A stretch of DNA of 64,000 bases from Aquabacter cavernae (lineage in GTDB: Bacteria; Pseudomonadota; Alphaproteobacteria; Rhizobiales; Xanthobacteraceae): assembly GCF_003993795.1 (NCBI RefSeq), contig NZ_RWKV01000008.1, positions 806,001 through 870,000 on the forward strand, in the 5' to 3' direction. The notes beneath the pieces are model-generated. The model saw only the letters and a list, made by a program, of their open reading frames with translations. It was not told the origin of the DNA and ran no database searches. Below are positions 16,451 to 24,568 of this stretch, one piece after another. A program made the position numbers and the translations under genes. Within the stretch, counting starts at the first letter, position 1. Every line of letters starts with the position of its first letter.

Positions 16451-17062
16451 TCAGTAAAGCAGGTCGCGATAGCGGGTCAGCATTTCCGCCTGCGTTTCCG
16501 CCGGTCCCTGGAGACCGATCTGGTCCTTCAGCATCTCGCCCATGCTGGGCAGCGTCGTGCGCGGCAAGCGGGCGTCCGGATCCCACAGGCGCGAGCGCAT
16601 GAAGGCTTTCGCGCAGTGAAGATAGGCCTGCTCCACCCGCACCCGCAGAACCGTCGTGGGTTGCCGCCCGCCGATGGCGAAGCGCGCGGTCAGGTCCGCA
16701 TCGGCGCGGATTTCGCCTTGGCCGTTCACCCGCAGCGTCTCGTCGATGCCGGGAATGAGGAAGAGCAGCCCGACAGCGGGGTTGGCGATGATGTTTTCCA
16801 GACTGTCGAGCCGGTTGTTGCCGGGCCGGTCCGGCAGCAGAAGCGTGCGGTCATCCTCCACGGCCACGAAGCCCGCATGATCCCCGCGCGGCGACACGTC
16901 GGCATGTCCCGCAATGTCACACGTCGCCAGCAACACGAACGGGCTCAGCGCGATGAAGCGGCGGCAGTGGGGATCGAGCCAGGTCAGTTCCTTGGCGACC
17001 GAGCGCCCCTTCGGCTGGTCATAGAGGCTCCGGAGCGCTTCCGCTGTATCCACCCGGCTCAT
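16451..17062 (-). CDS. PPOX-type flavoprotein (pyridoxamine 5'-phosphate oxidase-like) of the phn locus
   Basis: 203 residues. A split-barrel FMN-binding family protein: FVLLATCDIAGHADVSPRGD near residue 43 and DDRTLLLPDRPGNNRLDSLE near 68. IIANPAVGLLFLIPGIDETL and LRVNGQGEIRADADL follow, the usual core of the family. The C-terminal AYLHCAKAFMRSRLWDP matches the MSMEG_1061-like subgroup. These proteins bind flavin, F420 or haem and catalyse redox reactions or act as sensors. ATG 17062 overlaps the phnF stop (ATGA), so it is co-translated with the phosphonate regulator. A role in phosphonate metabolism is inferred from context only. Confidence 0.8.
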   Translation of the reverse strand: MSRVDTAEALRSLYDQPKGRSVAKELTWLDPHCRRFIALSPFVLLATCDIAGHADVSPRGDHAGFVAVEDDRTLLLPDRPGNNRLDSLENIIANPAVGLLFLIPGIDETLRVNGQGEIRADADLTARFAIGGRQPTTVLRVRVEQAYLHCAKAFMRSRLWDPDARLPRTTLPSMGEMLKDQIGLQGPAETQAEMLTRYRDLLY

Positions 17063-17823
17063 GGCTTGATCACCAGTTGAACGCGATCGGCCGCGAAGCT
17101 GGAGCGTCCCCATTGCAGCGGCGTGCCGTTCACCTCCACGTCCAGCCGCTCCAGCACCAGAACGGTGCGGCCGGGGGCCAGAGACAGGCGGTCCTGCTCC
17201 AGCTCATTGGCGGCGCGCCCGGTGATGCGCGTCTCGCGGCGGCGATAATCCTGGATGCCCAAAGTGGCCAGCGCGCGCGTGAGGGAGCCGGTGGCGCTGT
17301 AGATCAGATCAAGGTCGCGGCAACGCGCCTCCGGGAAATAGGACCGGCCGAAGGAGATGGGCACGCCGTCCGCCTCGTGGATGGTGTCGATGCGCAGCAC
17401 GGCGGCGCCCTCCGCGAGCATCAGTTCGCGCGCCATCTCGCCATGCGCCTCCTCCACCGCGGAGCCAAGGCACCGCCCGAAAGGCTCGCGGCCACCAGCG
17501 GACACGATCTCGCTGAATCGCGTGCGGGCGCCGATGGGATAGCGCAGCGGCGCCTCCTTCACGAAGGTGCCCCGCCCGGCCGTCGCCTCCAGCAGGCCCT
17601 TTTCCGCCAGCACCGCCAAGGCGCGCCGTACCGTGTGGCGGTTCACGCCGAACTTGGCGGACAGGTCGGATTCCACGGGAAGCTGGGCGCCCGGCGCATA
17701 GACGCCCGAGCCGATCTGCCATTCCAGGCGCGCGGCGATCTGCTTCCACAAAGCGACACCGCTGCCGCGCGTCACGTCCTCTTGGGCCGGGTCCGTCATG
17801 GAGGCGTGATCGAAGGCATCCAT
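17059..17823 (-). CDS. phnF: GntR/HutC-family phosphonate regulator PhnF
   Basis: 254 residues from ATG 17823, preceded by GAGGAG. The N-terminal winged helix-turn-helix covers residues 24-95, with SDLSAKFGVNRHTVRRALAV as recognition region and GRGTFV as wing. A UTRA ligand-binding domain fills the rest, including RIDTIHEADGVPISFGRSYF and the C-terminal LQWGRSSFAADRVQLVI. It is divergent from phnG over 131 bases containing a strong dyad, so it likely represses itself and phnG-N. The signal molecule is unknown. It heads a two-gene unit with the PPOX gene. Confidence 0.92.
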   Translation of the reverse strand: MDAFDHASMTDPAQEDVTRGSGVALWKQIAARLEWQIGSGVYAPGAQLPVESDLSAKFGVNRHTVRRALAVLAEKGLLEATAGRGTFVKEAPLRYPIGARTRFSEIVSAGGREPFGRCLGSAVEEAHGEMARELMLAEGAAVLRIDTIHEADGVPISFGRSYFPEARCRDLDLIYSATGSLTRALATLGIQDYRRRETRITGRAANELEQDRLSLAPGRTVLVLERLDVEVNGTPLQWGRSSFAADRVQLVIKP

Positions 17824-17867
17824 AGTCTCCTCGCTCCCTCAGAACCAAGCGACGTCGCTGTCCGCTC

Positions 17868-17891
17868 ATTTGTATAATTTGCTATACAAAT
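17868..17891. promoter_or_regulatory. PhnF-type operator between phnF and phnG
   Basis: Perfect 9-base inverted repeat, ATTTGTATA and TATACAAAT, with a 6-base centre (ATTTGC). GntR/HutC proteins bind dyads of this kind with TATAC half sites. The TATACA element could also be a -10 hexamer for the phnG promoter, so bound repressor would block transcription. Confidence 0.65.
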
Positions 17892-17954
17892 ATTGTCCAG
17901 CAGGCTATGGGTCCTCTGCCCGCCCAGAATGACCCAGGGACAGGGGATTTTGAC

Positions 17955-18407
17955 ATGGCGACGGAGCCGCAGACGACCAGCCCCCGGCAGGACCTGATGG
18001 CCCTGCTTGCCCAGGCGTCGCAGTCGGAACTCGATGCGGTCATCGAGCGGTTCGCGCCTCTGCCGCGTGTGGAAGACGTGCGGCCCGCGGAAGTAGGCTT
18101 GTGCATGGTGCGCGGGCGCATCGGCGGCGACGGCTCTCCCTTCAATCTCGGCGAAGCCACGATCACCCGCGCGGCGGTGCGGCTGAATGCCATTATCGGC
18201 GTTTCCTACCTTCTCGGACGTGACCCGGAGCGGGCTCGCGCGGCGGCGCTCATCGATGCGCTCTGGCAGGACACGGCGGCCCGGCCCGCCGTGGAGGAAG
18301 CGCTTGCGCCGGTGCAGACCCGGCTGACCGCGCTGCGGGAGGTGGAGGCGGCCAGCACGGACGCAACGCGCGTGGAATTCTTCACCCTGGTACGGGGAGA
18401 GGATTGA
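17955..18407 (+). CDS. phnG: C-P lyase core subunit PhnG
   Basis: 150 residues, the usual length. RQDLMALLAQASQSELDAVI is near the start, then VGLCMVRGRIGGDGSPFNLG, the most conserved PhnG segment, then EATITRAAVRLN. PhnG is part of the PhnGHIJ complex, which transfers the phosphonate to the ribose of ATP and cleaves the C-P bond. ATG 17955 is preceded by AGGGGA. It is the first gene of phnGHIJKLMN and its stop overlaps the phnH start by one base (TGATG). Confidence 0.95.
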   Translation: MATEPQTTSPRQDLMALLAQASQSELDAVIERFAPLPRVEDVRPAEVGLCMVRGRIGGDGSPFNLGEATITRAAVRLNAIIGVSYLLGRDPERARAAALIDALWQDTAARPAVEEALAPVQTRLTALREVEAASTDATRVEFFTLVRGED

Positions 18408-19021
18408 TGAGCGACATATCCCAGGCCCAGGCGTCCCTGGCGCGCGGTTTCAACGATCCGGCCCGTGACTCCCAGACGGCGTTCCGCGCGCTCATGTATG
18501 CCATGGCCCGTCCCGGTGTCCCGCGCGCGCTAGAGGCCCGCCTTTCGCCCCCCGCACCGCTGACGCCCGAACTGGCGGCCCTCGCCCTCACCGTGTTGGA
18601 TTACGAGACCACAGTATGGCTCGACCCGGCTCTGGCGGGCGAGGCGGCCGTCGTGGATTTCCTGCGGTTCCACACCTCCGCCCGTCTGGTCACCGAGCCT
18701 GAGGCGGCGCAGTTCGCGCTTATCGCGGACGGAAGCGCCCTGCCCGCCTTCTCCCGCTTCGCCCAAGGCGAGCCGGACTATCCCGACCGCTCCACGACGC
18801 TGCTGGTCGCCGTTTCGTCCTTCACGGACGGTCCCTTCCAGGTGGAGGGACCCGGCCTGCCCGCCCCCGTGGGCTTCGGCGCCACCCCCTTGCCCGCCGA
18901 CATGACACAGCGGCTCGCTGAAAACCGGGCGCTGTTTCCCTTGGGAATCGATCTCGTGCTCGCGGCACCGGGGGCGATCCTCGCCTTGCCGCGATCCGTT
19001 CGCGTGCGGGAGGAGGCCTAG
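18407..19021 (+). CDS. phnH: C-P lyase core subunit PhnH
   Basis: 204 residues. LARGFNDPARDSQTAFRALM and YAMARPGVPRAL at the N-terminus are the family signature. LALTVLDYETTVWLDP and DLVLAAPGAILALPRSVRV follow. PhnH is a structural subunit of the PhnGHIJ complex with a PLP-transferase-like fold lacking catalytic residues. The ATG at 18407 follows GGAGAGGATTG, so the site for phnH lies within the end of phnG. Confidence 0.95.
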   Translation: MSDISQAQASLARGFNDPARDSQTAFRALMYAMARPGVPRALEARLSPPAPLTPELAALALTVLDYETTVWLDPALAGEAAVVDFLRFHTSARLVTEPEAAQFALIADGSALPAFSRFAQGEPDYPDRSTTLLVAVSSFTDGPFQVEGPGLPAPVGFGATPLPADMTQRLAENRALFPLGIDLVLAAPGAILALPRSVRVREEA

Positions 19022-19023
19022 CC

Positions 19024-20190
19024 ATGTATGTGGCCGTCAAAGGCGGCGAGCGCGCCATCCGCAACGCCCATGATTTGCTGGCGCAGACACGGCGCGGCGA
19101 TCCGGAGGTGCCGGAAATCGGCATCGACCAGATCCGCGAGCAGCTCTCTTTGGCCGTGGACCGGGTGATGGCGGAGGGCAGCCTCTATGACCGCGACCTT
19201 GCGGCGCTGGCGCTGAAGCAGGCGCGGGGCGATGCCATCGAGGCCATCTTCCTGCTGCGCGCCCTGCGCACCACCCTGCCGCGCTTCGGCGCGACTCTGC
19301 CCGTGGACACCGGCACCATGCGGGTGCGACGGCGTGTGTCGGCCACCTTCAAGGACATTCCCGGCGGACAGGTGCTCGGCCCCACCTTCGACTATACGCA
19401 CCGCCTCCTCGACCCTTCGCTCGCGACGGAGGCGGAGCCCCGCAAGCCCGCGCCCGCACCGAAAAAGAGCGCACAGGCCAAAGCCGCGCAGGCCCGCGCA
19501 GCCGTGCAGGAGCCCAGCGCGCCGCCGCCCCGTGTGGTGGATCTTCTGGGCGACGAGGGCCTCATCGAGCCATCGCCCCCCGACACGGGCGCGGAACCGC
19601 CCGATCTGACGCGCGCGCCCCTCGCCTTCCCGGCCGAGCGGGAAACGCGCCTGCAGAATCTGGCGCGGGGCGATGAAGGCTTCCTGCTGGCGCTGGGCTA
19701 TTCCACCCAGCGCGGCTATGCGCGCACCCATCCCTTCGTGGGCGAGATCCGCATGGGCGCGGTGCAGGTGGAATTGTTCGCCGAGGAACTGGGCTTCGCC
19801 GTTCCGCTCGGCGAGATCACCTTGACCGAATGCCAGATGGTGAACCAATTCCAGGGCAGTGCGGAGGTTCCGCCGCAATTCACGCGCGGCTACGGCCTCG
19901 TCTTCGGCCAGTCGGAACGCAAGGCCATGTCCATGGCCCTGGTGGATCGCGCCCTGCGCTGGCAGGAACTGGGCGAGGAGAAGACCGCGCCCGCCCAGGA
20001 TGCCGAGTTCGTGCTGTCCCATTCGGACAATGTGCAGGCGACCGGCTTCGTGGAGCATCTGAAGCTGCCCCATTACGTGGATTTCCAGGCGGAACTGGAC
20101 CTGGTGCGGCGCCTTCGGGCGGAGCACGCGGCGCGCGGCGACAGCGAACCGCAGGACGAACCCACCGAGGCAGCGGAGGCGACGCCATGA
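19024..20190 (+). CDS. phnI: C-P lyase core subunit PhnI (nucleosidase/phosphonate transfer)
   Basis: 388 residues, slightly longer than E. coli PhnI. It begins MYVAVKGGERAIRNAHDLLA. RGDPEVPEIGIDQIREQLSL and LALKQARGDAIEAIFLLRAL follow. LGYSTQRGYARTHPFVGEIR and LTECQMVNQFQGSAEVPPQF are highly conserved. PhnI displaces adenine from MgATP and, with G, H and L, attaches the phosphonate to ribose. An Ala/Pro/Lys-rich insert near residues 140-165 (KPAPAPKKSAQAKAAQ) looks like a low-complexity loop. The stop overlaps phnJ by ATGA. Confidence 0.95.
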   Translation: MYVAVKGGERAIRNAHDLLAQTRRGDPEVPEIGIDQIREQLSLAVDRVMAEGSLYDRDLAALALKQARGDAIEAIFLLRALRTTLPRFGATLPVDTGTMRVRRRVSATFKDIPGGQVLGPTFDYTHRLLDPSLATEAEPRKPAPAPKKSAQAKAAQARAAVQEPSAPPPRVVDLLGDEGLIEPSPPDTGAEPPDLTRAPLAFPAERETRLQNLARGDEGFLLALGYSTQRGYARTHPFVGEIRMGAVQVELFAEELGFAVPLGEITLTECQMVNQFQGSAEVPPQFTRGYGLVFGQSERKAMSMALVDRALRWQELGEEKTAPAQDAEFVLSHSDNVQATGFVEHLKLPHYVDFQAELDLVRRLRAEHAARGDSEPQDEPTEAAEATP

Positions 20191-21077
20191 CCGTCATGCC
20201 TGCCATTACCTACAATTTCGCCTATCTGGACGAGCAGACGAAGCGGATGATCCGCCGCGCCATCCTGAAGGCCATCGCCATTCCCGGCTATCAGGTGCCG
20301 TTCGCCAGCCGCGAAATGCCCATGCCCTATGGCTGGGGCACCGGGGGCGTGCAGGTGACGGCGGCCATCCTCGGGGCCGACGACGTGCTCAAGGTCATCG
20401 ACCAGGGCTCCGACGACACCACCAATGCGGTGGCGATCCGCGGCTTCTTCAAGGCCACGGCGGGCGTCGCCACCACCACGCGCACGCAGGAGGCGACGGT
20501 CATCCAGACCCGCCACCGCATCCCCGAGACCGCGCTCACGGCCGGGCAGGTGCTGGTCTATCAGGTGCCCATTCCCGAGCCCCTGCGCTTCCTGGAGCCG
20601 CGCGAGACCGAGACCCGCAAGCTGCACGGCCTCGCCGATTACGGCTTGATGCATGTGAAGCTCTATGAGGACATTTCCCGCCACGGCCATATCGCCACCA
20701 CCTATGCCTATCCGGTGGCGGTGGCCGGGCGCTATGTCATGGACCCCTCGCCCATCCCCAAGTTCGACAATCCCAAGATGGACGACTGCCCGGCCCTGCA
20801 ATTGTTCGGCGCGGGGCGCGAGCAGCGCATCTATGCCATCCCGCCCCACACGCGGGTGGTCTCGCTGGATTTCGAGGACCATCCCTTCGAGGTGCAGCGC
20901 TTCGACAAGCCGTGTGCGCTCTGCGGGGCGCAGGATGTCTATCTGGACGAGGTGATCCTGGATGACCGGGGTGGGCGCATGTTCGTGTGCTCGGACACCG
21001 ACCATTGCGAGAGCCGCAGGGCGGACGGCCATGTGGGTCCCCTCGGCGCGCCGCCGCCCGGAAAGGGAAAACCATGA
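20187..21077 (+). CDS. phnJ: radical-SAM C-P lyase PhnJ
   Basis: 296 residues; it catalyses homolytic cleavage of the carbon-phosphorus bond in ribosyl phosphonate triphosphate-derived substrate. It starts ITYNFAYLDEQTKRMIRRAI. Four cysteines at 243, 246, 268 and 274 (CALC, then CSDTDHC) match the Fe-S ligands and radical-bearing residues of characterised PhnJ, so all catalytic residues are present. GYQVPFASREMPMPYGWGTG is also invariant in the family. The start ATG 20187 overlaps the phnI stop. Confidence 0.97.
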   Translation: MTVMPAITYNFAYLDEQTKRMIRRAILKAIAIPGYQVPFASREMPMPYGWGTGGVQVTAAILGADDVLKVIDQGSDDTTNAVAIRGFFKATAGVATTTRTQEATVIQTRHRIPETALTAGQVLVYQVPIPEPLRFLEPRETETRKLHGLADYGLMHVKLYEDISRHGHIATTYAYPVAVAGRYVMDPSPIPKFDNPKMDDCPALQLFGAGREQRIYAIPPHTRVVSLDFEDHPFEVQRFDKPCALCGAQDVYLDEVILDDRGGRMFVCSDTDHCESRRADGHVGPLGAPPPGKGKP

Positions 21078-21877
21078 TGGAGACCGGCATGGCAGCGCCC
21101 CTCTCCGACGAGGCGCCCCTCCTCGTGGCGGAAGGCCTCTCCCGCCTCTATGGCGCGCGCATCGGCTGCACGGATGTGGATTTGGAGGTCTATCCCGGCG
21201 AAGTGCTGGCGGTGGTGGGCGAATCCGGGTCCGGCAAGTCCACCCTTCTCTCGCTGCTTTCCACGGAGCTTGCCCCCACGTCCGGCAGGGTGCTCTACCG
21301 CATGGACAACGGGCTGCGCGACCTGTCGGCGCTCAGCGAGGCGGAACGGCGCCTGTTGCTGCGCACCCAATGGGGCTTCGTGCGGCAGAATGCCGAGCAG
21401 GGCCTGCGCATGGCGGTGTCGGCGGGCGGCAATGTGGGCGAGCGCCTCATGGCGGTCGGCTGGCGCAATTACGGGGATATCCGCGCGGAGGCCACCTCCT
21501 GGCTCGACCGGGTGGAAATCGCCGCAGACCGCATCGATGACGACCCGCGCGCCTTTTCCGGCGGCATGCGCCAGCGCCTCCAGATCGCCCGCAACCTTGT
21601 CACCCGCCCCCGCCTCGTCTTCATGGACGAGCCCACGGGCGGGCTGGATGTCTCCGTGCAGGCGCGGCTTCTGGACCTCATCCGCTCGCTCGTGTCGGAC
21701 CTCGGGGCGGCGGTCATCATCGTCACCCATGATCTCGCGGTGGCGCGGCTCCTCTCCCACCGCATCATGGTGATGCGCCACGGCCGCGTGATCGAGGCGG
21801 GCCTGACGGACCAGGTGCTGGACGATCCGCAGGAGCCCTATACCCAGCTTCTCGTGGCCTCGGTGCTCGCCGCATGA
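21074..21877 (+). CDS. phnK: C-P lyase ABC-type ATPase PhnK
   Basis: 267 residues. Walker A is GESGSGKST near residue 51, the signature FSGGMRQRLQIARNL, and Walker B RLVFMDEPTGGLDVSVQARL. YRMDNGLRDLSALSEAERRL and RTQWGFVRQNAEQGLRMAVS are typical of PhnK. PhnK is not a transporter ATPase: it docks on PhnJ and with PhnL drives structural changes of the C-P lyase core. ATG 21074 overlaps the phnJ stop; a second ATG follows immediately. Confidence 0.94.
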   Translation: MMETGMAAPLSDEAPLLVAEGLSRLYGARIGCTDVDLEVYPGEVLAVVGESGSGKSTLLSLLSTELAPTSGRVLYRMDNGLRDLSALSEAERRLLLRTQWGFVRQNAEQGLRMAVSAGGNVGERLMAVGWRNYGDIRAEATSWLDRVEIAADRIDDDPRAFSGGMRQRLQIARNLVTRPRLVFMDEPTGGLDVSVQARLLDLIRSLVSDLGAAVIIVTHDLAVARLLSHRIMVMRHGRVIEAGLTDQVLDDPQEPYTQLLVASVLAA

Positions 21878-22599
21878 CCTACCTCACCCCCTCCTCCCCC
21901 TCGCCTGCTGTCCTCGCCGTCACCGGCCTCAGCAAGGCCTTCACCCTGCATCTGCGGGACGGGCTGCGCCTGCCGGTGGTGAGCGGGGCGGACTTTTCGG
22001 TGGCGGCCGGGGAATGCGTCGCTTTGGGCGGCCCCTCGGGCGCGGGCAAGAGCTCGCTGCTGAAGATGGTGTATGGGAATTACCGGGTGGATGCGGGCGC
22101 CATCCTGGTGACGGACGGGCCGGAGCGCGTGGATATCGCCCGCGCCGCGCCGCGCCGCATCCTCAAGCTGCGCCGCGAGCGCATCGGCTATGTCAGCCAG
22201 TTCCTGCGCGTGATCCCGCGCGTTTCCACCCTCGACGTGGTGGCCGAGCCTCTGCGGCTTGATGGCGCGAGCCCCGAGGCCGCTGCCGGGCGCGCCCGCG
22301 ACCTGCTCGCGCGGCTGAACCTGCCGGAACGGCTTTGGTCGCTGCCACCCGCCACCTTTTCCGGCGGCGAGCAGCAGCGGGTGAATATCGCGCGCGGCTT
22401 CATCGCCCCGCGCGACCTCCTGCTGCTGGACGAGCCCACCGCCTCCCTGGATGCCGCCAATTCGGCCGCCGTGGTCGAATTGATCGCGGGCAAGAAGGCC
22501 GAGGGCACGGCCATTCTCGGCATTTTCCACGATGCAGCGGTCCGCACGGCGGTGGCGGACCGGGTCATCGATGTCACACGCTTCGGAGCTTCCCAATGA
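21874..22599 (+). CDS. phnL: C-P lyase ABC-type ATPase PhnL
   Basis: 241 residues. Walker A GPSGAGKSSLLKM and signature FSGGEQQRVNIARGF, followed by LLLLDEPTASLDAAN. IGYVSQFLRVIPRVSTLDVV is a PhnL marker. It acts with PhnK on the C-P lyase complex and is needed for ribosyl transfer with PhnGHI. Overlaps phnK and phnM by ATGA at each end. Confidence 0.94.
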   Translation: MTYLTPSSPSPAVLAVTGLSKAFTLHLRDGLRLPVVSGADFSVAAGECVALGGPSGAGKSSLLKMVYGNYRVDAGAILVTDGPERVDIARAAPRRILKLRRERIGYVSQFLRVIPRVSTLDVVAEPLRLDGASPEAAAGRARDLLARLNLPERLWSLPPATFSGGEQQRVNIARGFIAPRDLLLLDEPTASLDAANSAAVVELIAGKKAEGTAILGIFHDAAVRTAVADRVIDVTRFGASQ

Positions 22600-23741
22600 C
22601 CACCGGCGAAACCCTGCTTGCCAATGCCCGGATCGTCCTGGCCGACCGGATCGTGAGCGGCCATGTGCGGGTGCGCAACGGGCGGATCGTGGAGATCGAC
22701 ACCGGCAGCGTGCCGCCGAGCGCGGAGGATTTCGGCGGGGACTATCTGCTGCCGGGCCTCGTGGAACTGCATACGGACCATGTGGATGGCCATCTGGCGC
22801 CGCGCCCCAAGGTGCGCTGGAACCCGTTCGCGGCGGTGCTCGCCCATGACGCCCAGGTGGCGGCATCCGGCATCACCACGGTGTTCGATTCCCTGCGCGT
22901 GTGGCCGGACAAGAGGGCCATGGGCATGGATGGCGACGCTCCGCTCCTCGCCGATGCGCTCGCGGACGCCCGCAAGGCCGACGCGCTGCGGGCCGAACAC
23001 CTCATCCATCTGCGCTGCGAAGTGGCGACGGACACGGTGGCCGAGGATGCCGAGGCGCTGATGGACCGCCATGACATCCATCTCGTCTCCCTCATGGACC
23101 ACACGCCCGGCCAGCGCCAGTTCTTGAGCGTGGACCAGTTCCGCGCCTATTACATGAAGAAGAGCGGCATCTCGGAGCAGGAAGTGGACATCATCGTCAC
23201 GGATCGCCTCGCCGCCCATGCGCGCCATGCCCGCACCAACCGCGCCAAATTGGTGGCCGCCGCCCAGGCGCGGGGCATCGTGCTGGCGAGCCATGACGAT
23301 GGCACGCGCGACCATGTGGAGGAGGCCATCTCCGACAAGGTGGCCATCGCGGAATTCCCCACCACGGAGGAAGCCGCGCGCCTCTCCCACGGCGCCGGGA
23401 TCCGGGTGCTGATGGGCGCGCCCAATCTCGTGCGCGGCGGCTCCCACACCGGCAACGTCTCCGCGCAATCCCTCGCGGAAGCCGGGCTGCTGGACATCCT
23501 GTCTTCCGACTATGTGCCCTCCAGCCTGCTCTGGGCCGCGTTCGACCTTCCGGCGCGCTCCCCGCTCATCTCGCTGCCCCAGGCGGTCGCCATGGTCAGC
23601 CGCACGCCCGCGCGGGCGGCGGGGCTCGACGACCGGGGCGAGATCGCGCCCGGCCTGCGGGCCGACCTCGTGCGGGTGGCCGTGGCCGGTGGACATCCGG
23701 TGGTGAAGGCGGTCTGGCGCGAGGGACAGCGCGTCGCATGA
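22596..23741 (+). CDS. phnM: ribosyl-triphosphonate diphosphatase PhnM
   Basis: 381 residues of the amidohydrolase superfamily. It hydrolyses 5-phosphonate-ribosyl triphosphate to the monophosphate and diphosphate, supplying the PhnJ substrate. Metal-binding motif LVELHTDHVDGH lies near residue 55. VSLMDHTPGQRQF and VLASHDDGTRDHVEEA give further metal ligands. GAPNLVRGGSHTGNVSA and DILSSDYVPSSLLWAAF complete the site. ATG 22596 overlaps the phnL stop. Confidence 0.95.
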   Translation: MTTGETLLANARIVLADRIVSGHVRVRNGRIVEIDTGSVPPSAEDFGGDYLLPGLVELHTDHVDGHLAPRPKVRWNPFAAVLAHDAQVAASGITTVFDSLRVWPDKRAMGMDGDAPLLADALADARKADALRAEHLIHLRCEVATDTVAEDAEALMDRHDIHLVSLMDHTPGQRQFLSVDQFRAYYMKKSGISEQEVDIIVTDRLAAHARHARTNRAKLVAAAQARGIVLASHDDGTRDHVEEAISDKVAIAEFPTTEEAARLSHGAGIRVLMGAPNLVRGGSHTGNVSAQSLAEAGLLDILSSDYVPSSLLWAAFDLPARSPLISLPQAVAMVSRTPARAAGLDDRGEIAPGLRADLVRVAVAGGHPVVKAVWREGQRVA

Positions 23742-24337
23742 GCCCTCCGTTCGGGCCGGGAGCCCTCATCCTCGTCGTCGGGCCGTCCGGCGCCGGCAAG
23801 GACACGCTGATCGACAGCGCACGCGCCATACTGGCCGACCGATCCGACATCCATGTGGCCCGCCGGCTGGTGACGCGCGAACCGGGCGCGGGCGAGGCTC
23901 ATGGCACGCTTTCGCGCACGGAGTTCGAGGCCCGCCGGGCCGGTTTCCCGCTCTCCTGGGATGCCCATGGGCTCTCTTATGCCCTGGACGAGGACGTGGG
24001 GCGCCAGCTTGCGCGGGGCGAGACGGTCATCGCCAACGGCTCGCGCGCCGCCCTGCCGGTGGCCCGCAGACGGTTCTCACATGTGCTGGTGGTGCATGTC
24101 ACGGCGCCCCCCGCTGTGCGCGCACGTCGCCTTGCGGCACGGGGCCGCGAAAGCGAGGCGGACATTCTGGAGCGACTCTCGCGGGCCCCTGCGCTGGATA
24201 TCGCGCCGGACCTCGAAATCGAGAATGTGGGGACGCCCGAGGAGGGAGGCCGCCGGCTGGCTGACTTCGTGCAGCGCGCGGCGGCCGCCGCGTCACTGAC
24301 GGTAGTGCTGGATCCGGGTGGTCCGCAGTCCCGGTAG
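23738..24337 (+). CDS. phnN: ribose 1,5-bisphosphate phosphokinase PhnN
   Basis: 199 residues with a guanylate-kinase-like P-loop, GPSGAGKDT at 15-23. VARRLVTREPGAGEAHGTLS and FPLSWDAHGLSYALDEDVG follow. It makes PRPP from ribose 1,5-bisphosphate, recycling the product of C-P lyase into nucleotide synthesis. It overlaps phnM by ATGA. Its last 45 bases are antisense to the end of sciP on the other strand. No phnP or phnO follows. Confidence 0.93.
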   Translation: MSPPFGPGALILVVGPSGAGKDTLIDSARAILADRSDIHVARRLVTREPGAGEAHGTLSRTEFEARRAGFPLSWDAHGLSYALDEDVGRQLARGETVIANGSRAALPVARRRFSHVLVVHVTAPPAVRARRLAARGRESEADILERLSRAPALDIAPDLEIENVGTPEEGGRRLADFVQRAAAAASLTVVLDPGGPQSR

Positions 24338-24568
24338 GCCGTGACGGTCGATGGAGGCCTGCCAGGACAGGAACTCATCCACCGTCAGAGTGTAGCGCTT
24401 GCACGCCTCCTCCAAGCTGATGAGCCCCCCTCGCACCGCCGCGACGACCTCTGCCTTTCGCCTGATCACCCAGCGACGGGTGTCAGGCGGCGGCAGGTCC
24501 GCGACAGTCAGGGGACTGCCATCAGGGCCTATGACGTATTTCACACGCGGCCGATACGCATCGGTCAT
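24293..24568 (-). CDS. sciP: SciP (DUF1153), CtrA-antagonist cell-cycle regulator
   Basis: 91 residues, almost entirely the conserved core: RPRVKYVIGPDGSPLTVADL, then TRRWVIRRKAEVVAAVRGGL and SLEEACKRYTLTVDEFLSWQ. In Caulobacter SciP binds CtrA at promoters and blocks recruitment of RNA polymerase; the helix-turn-helix carries the KAEVVAAV and LSLEEACKRY helices. ATG 24568 is chosen; a GTG 12 bases upstream gives a 95-residue form. Two TTAA-N7-TAAA elements lie about 100-140 bases upstream, suggesting that CtrA controls it. The 3' end overlaps phnN by 45 bases. Confidence 0.94.
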   Translation of the reverse strand: MTDAYRPRVKYVIGPDGSPLTVADLPPPDTRRWVIRRKAEVVAAVRGGLISLEEACKRYTLTVDEFLSWQASIDRHGLPGLRTTRIQHYRQ

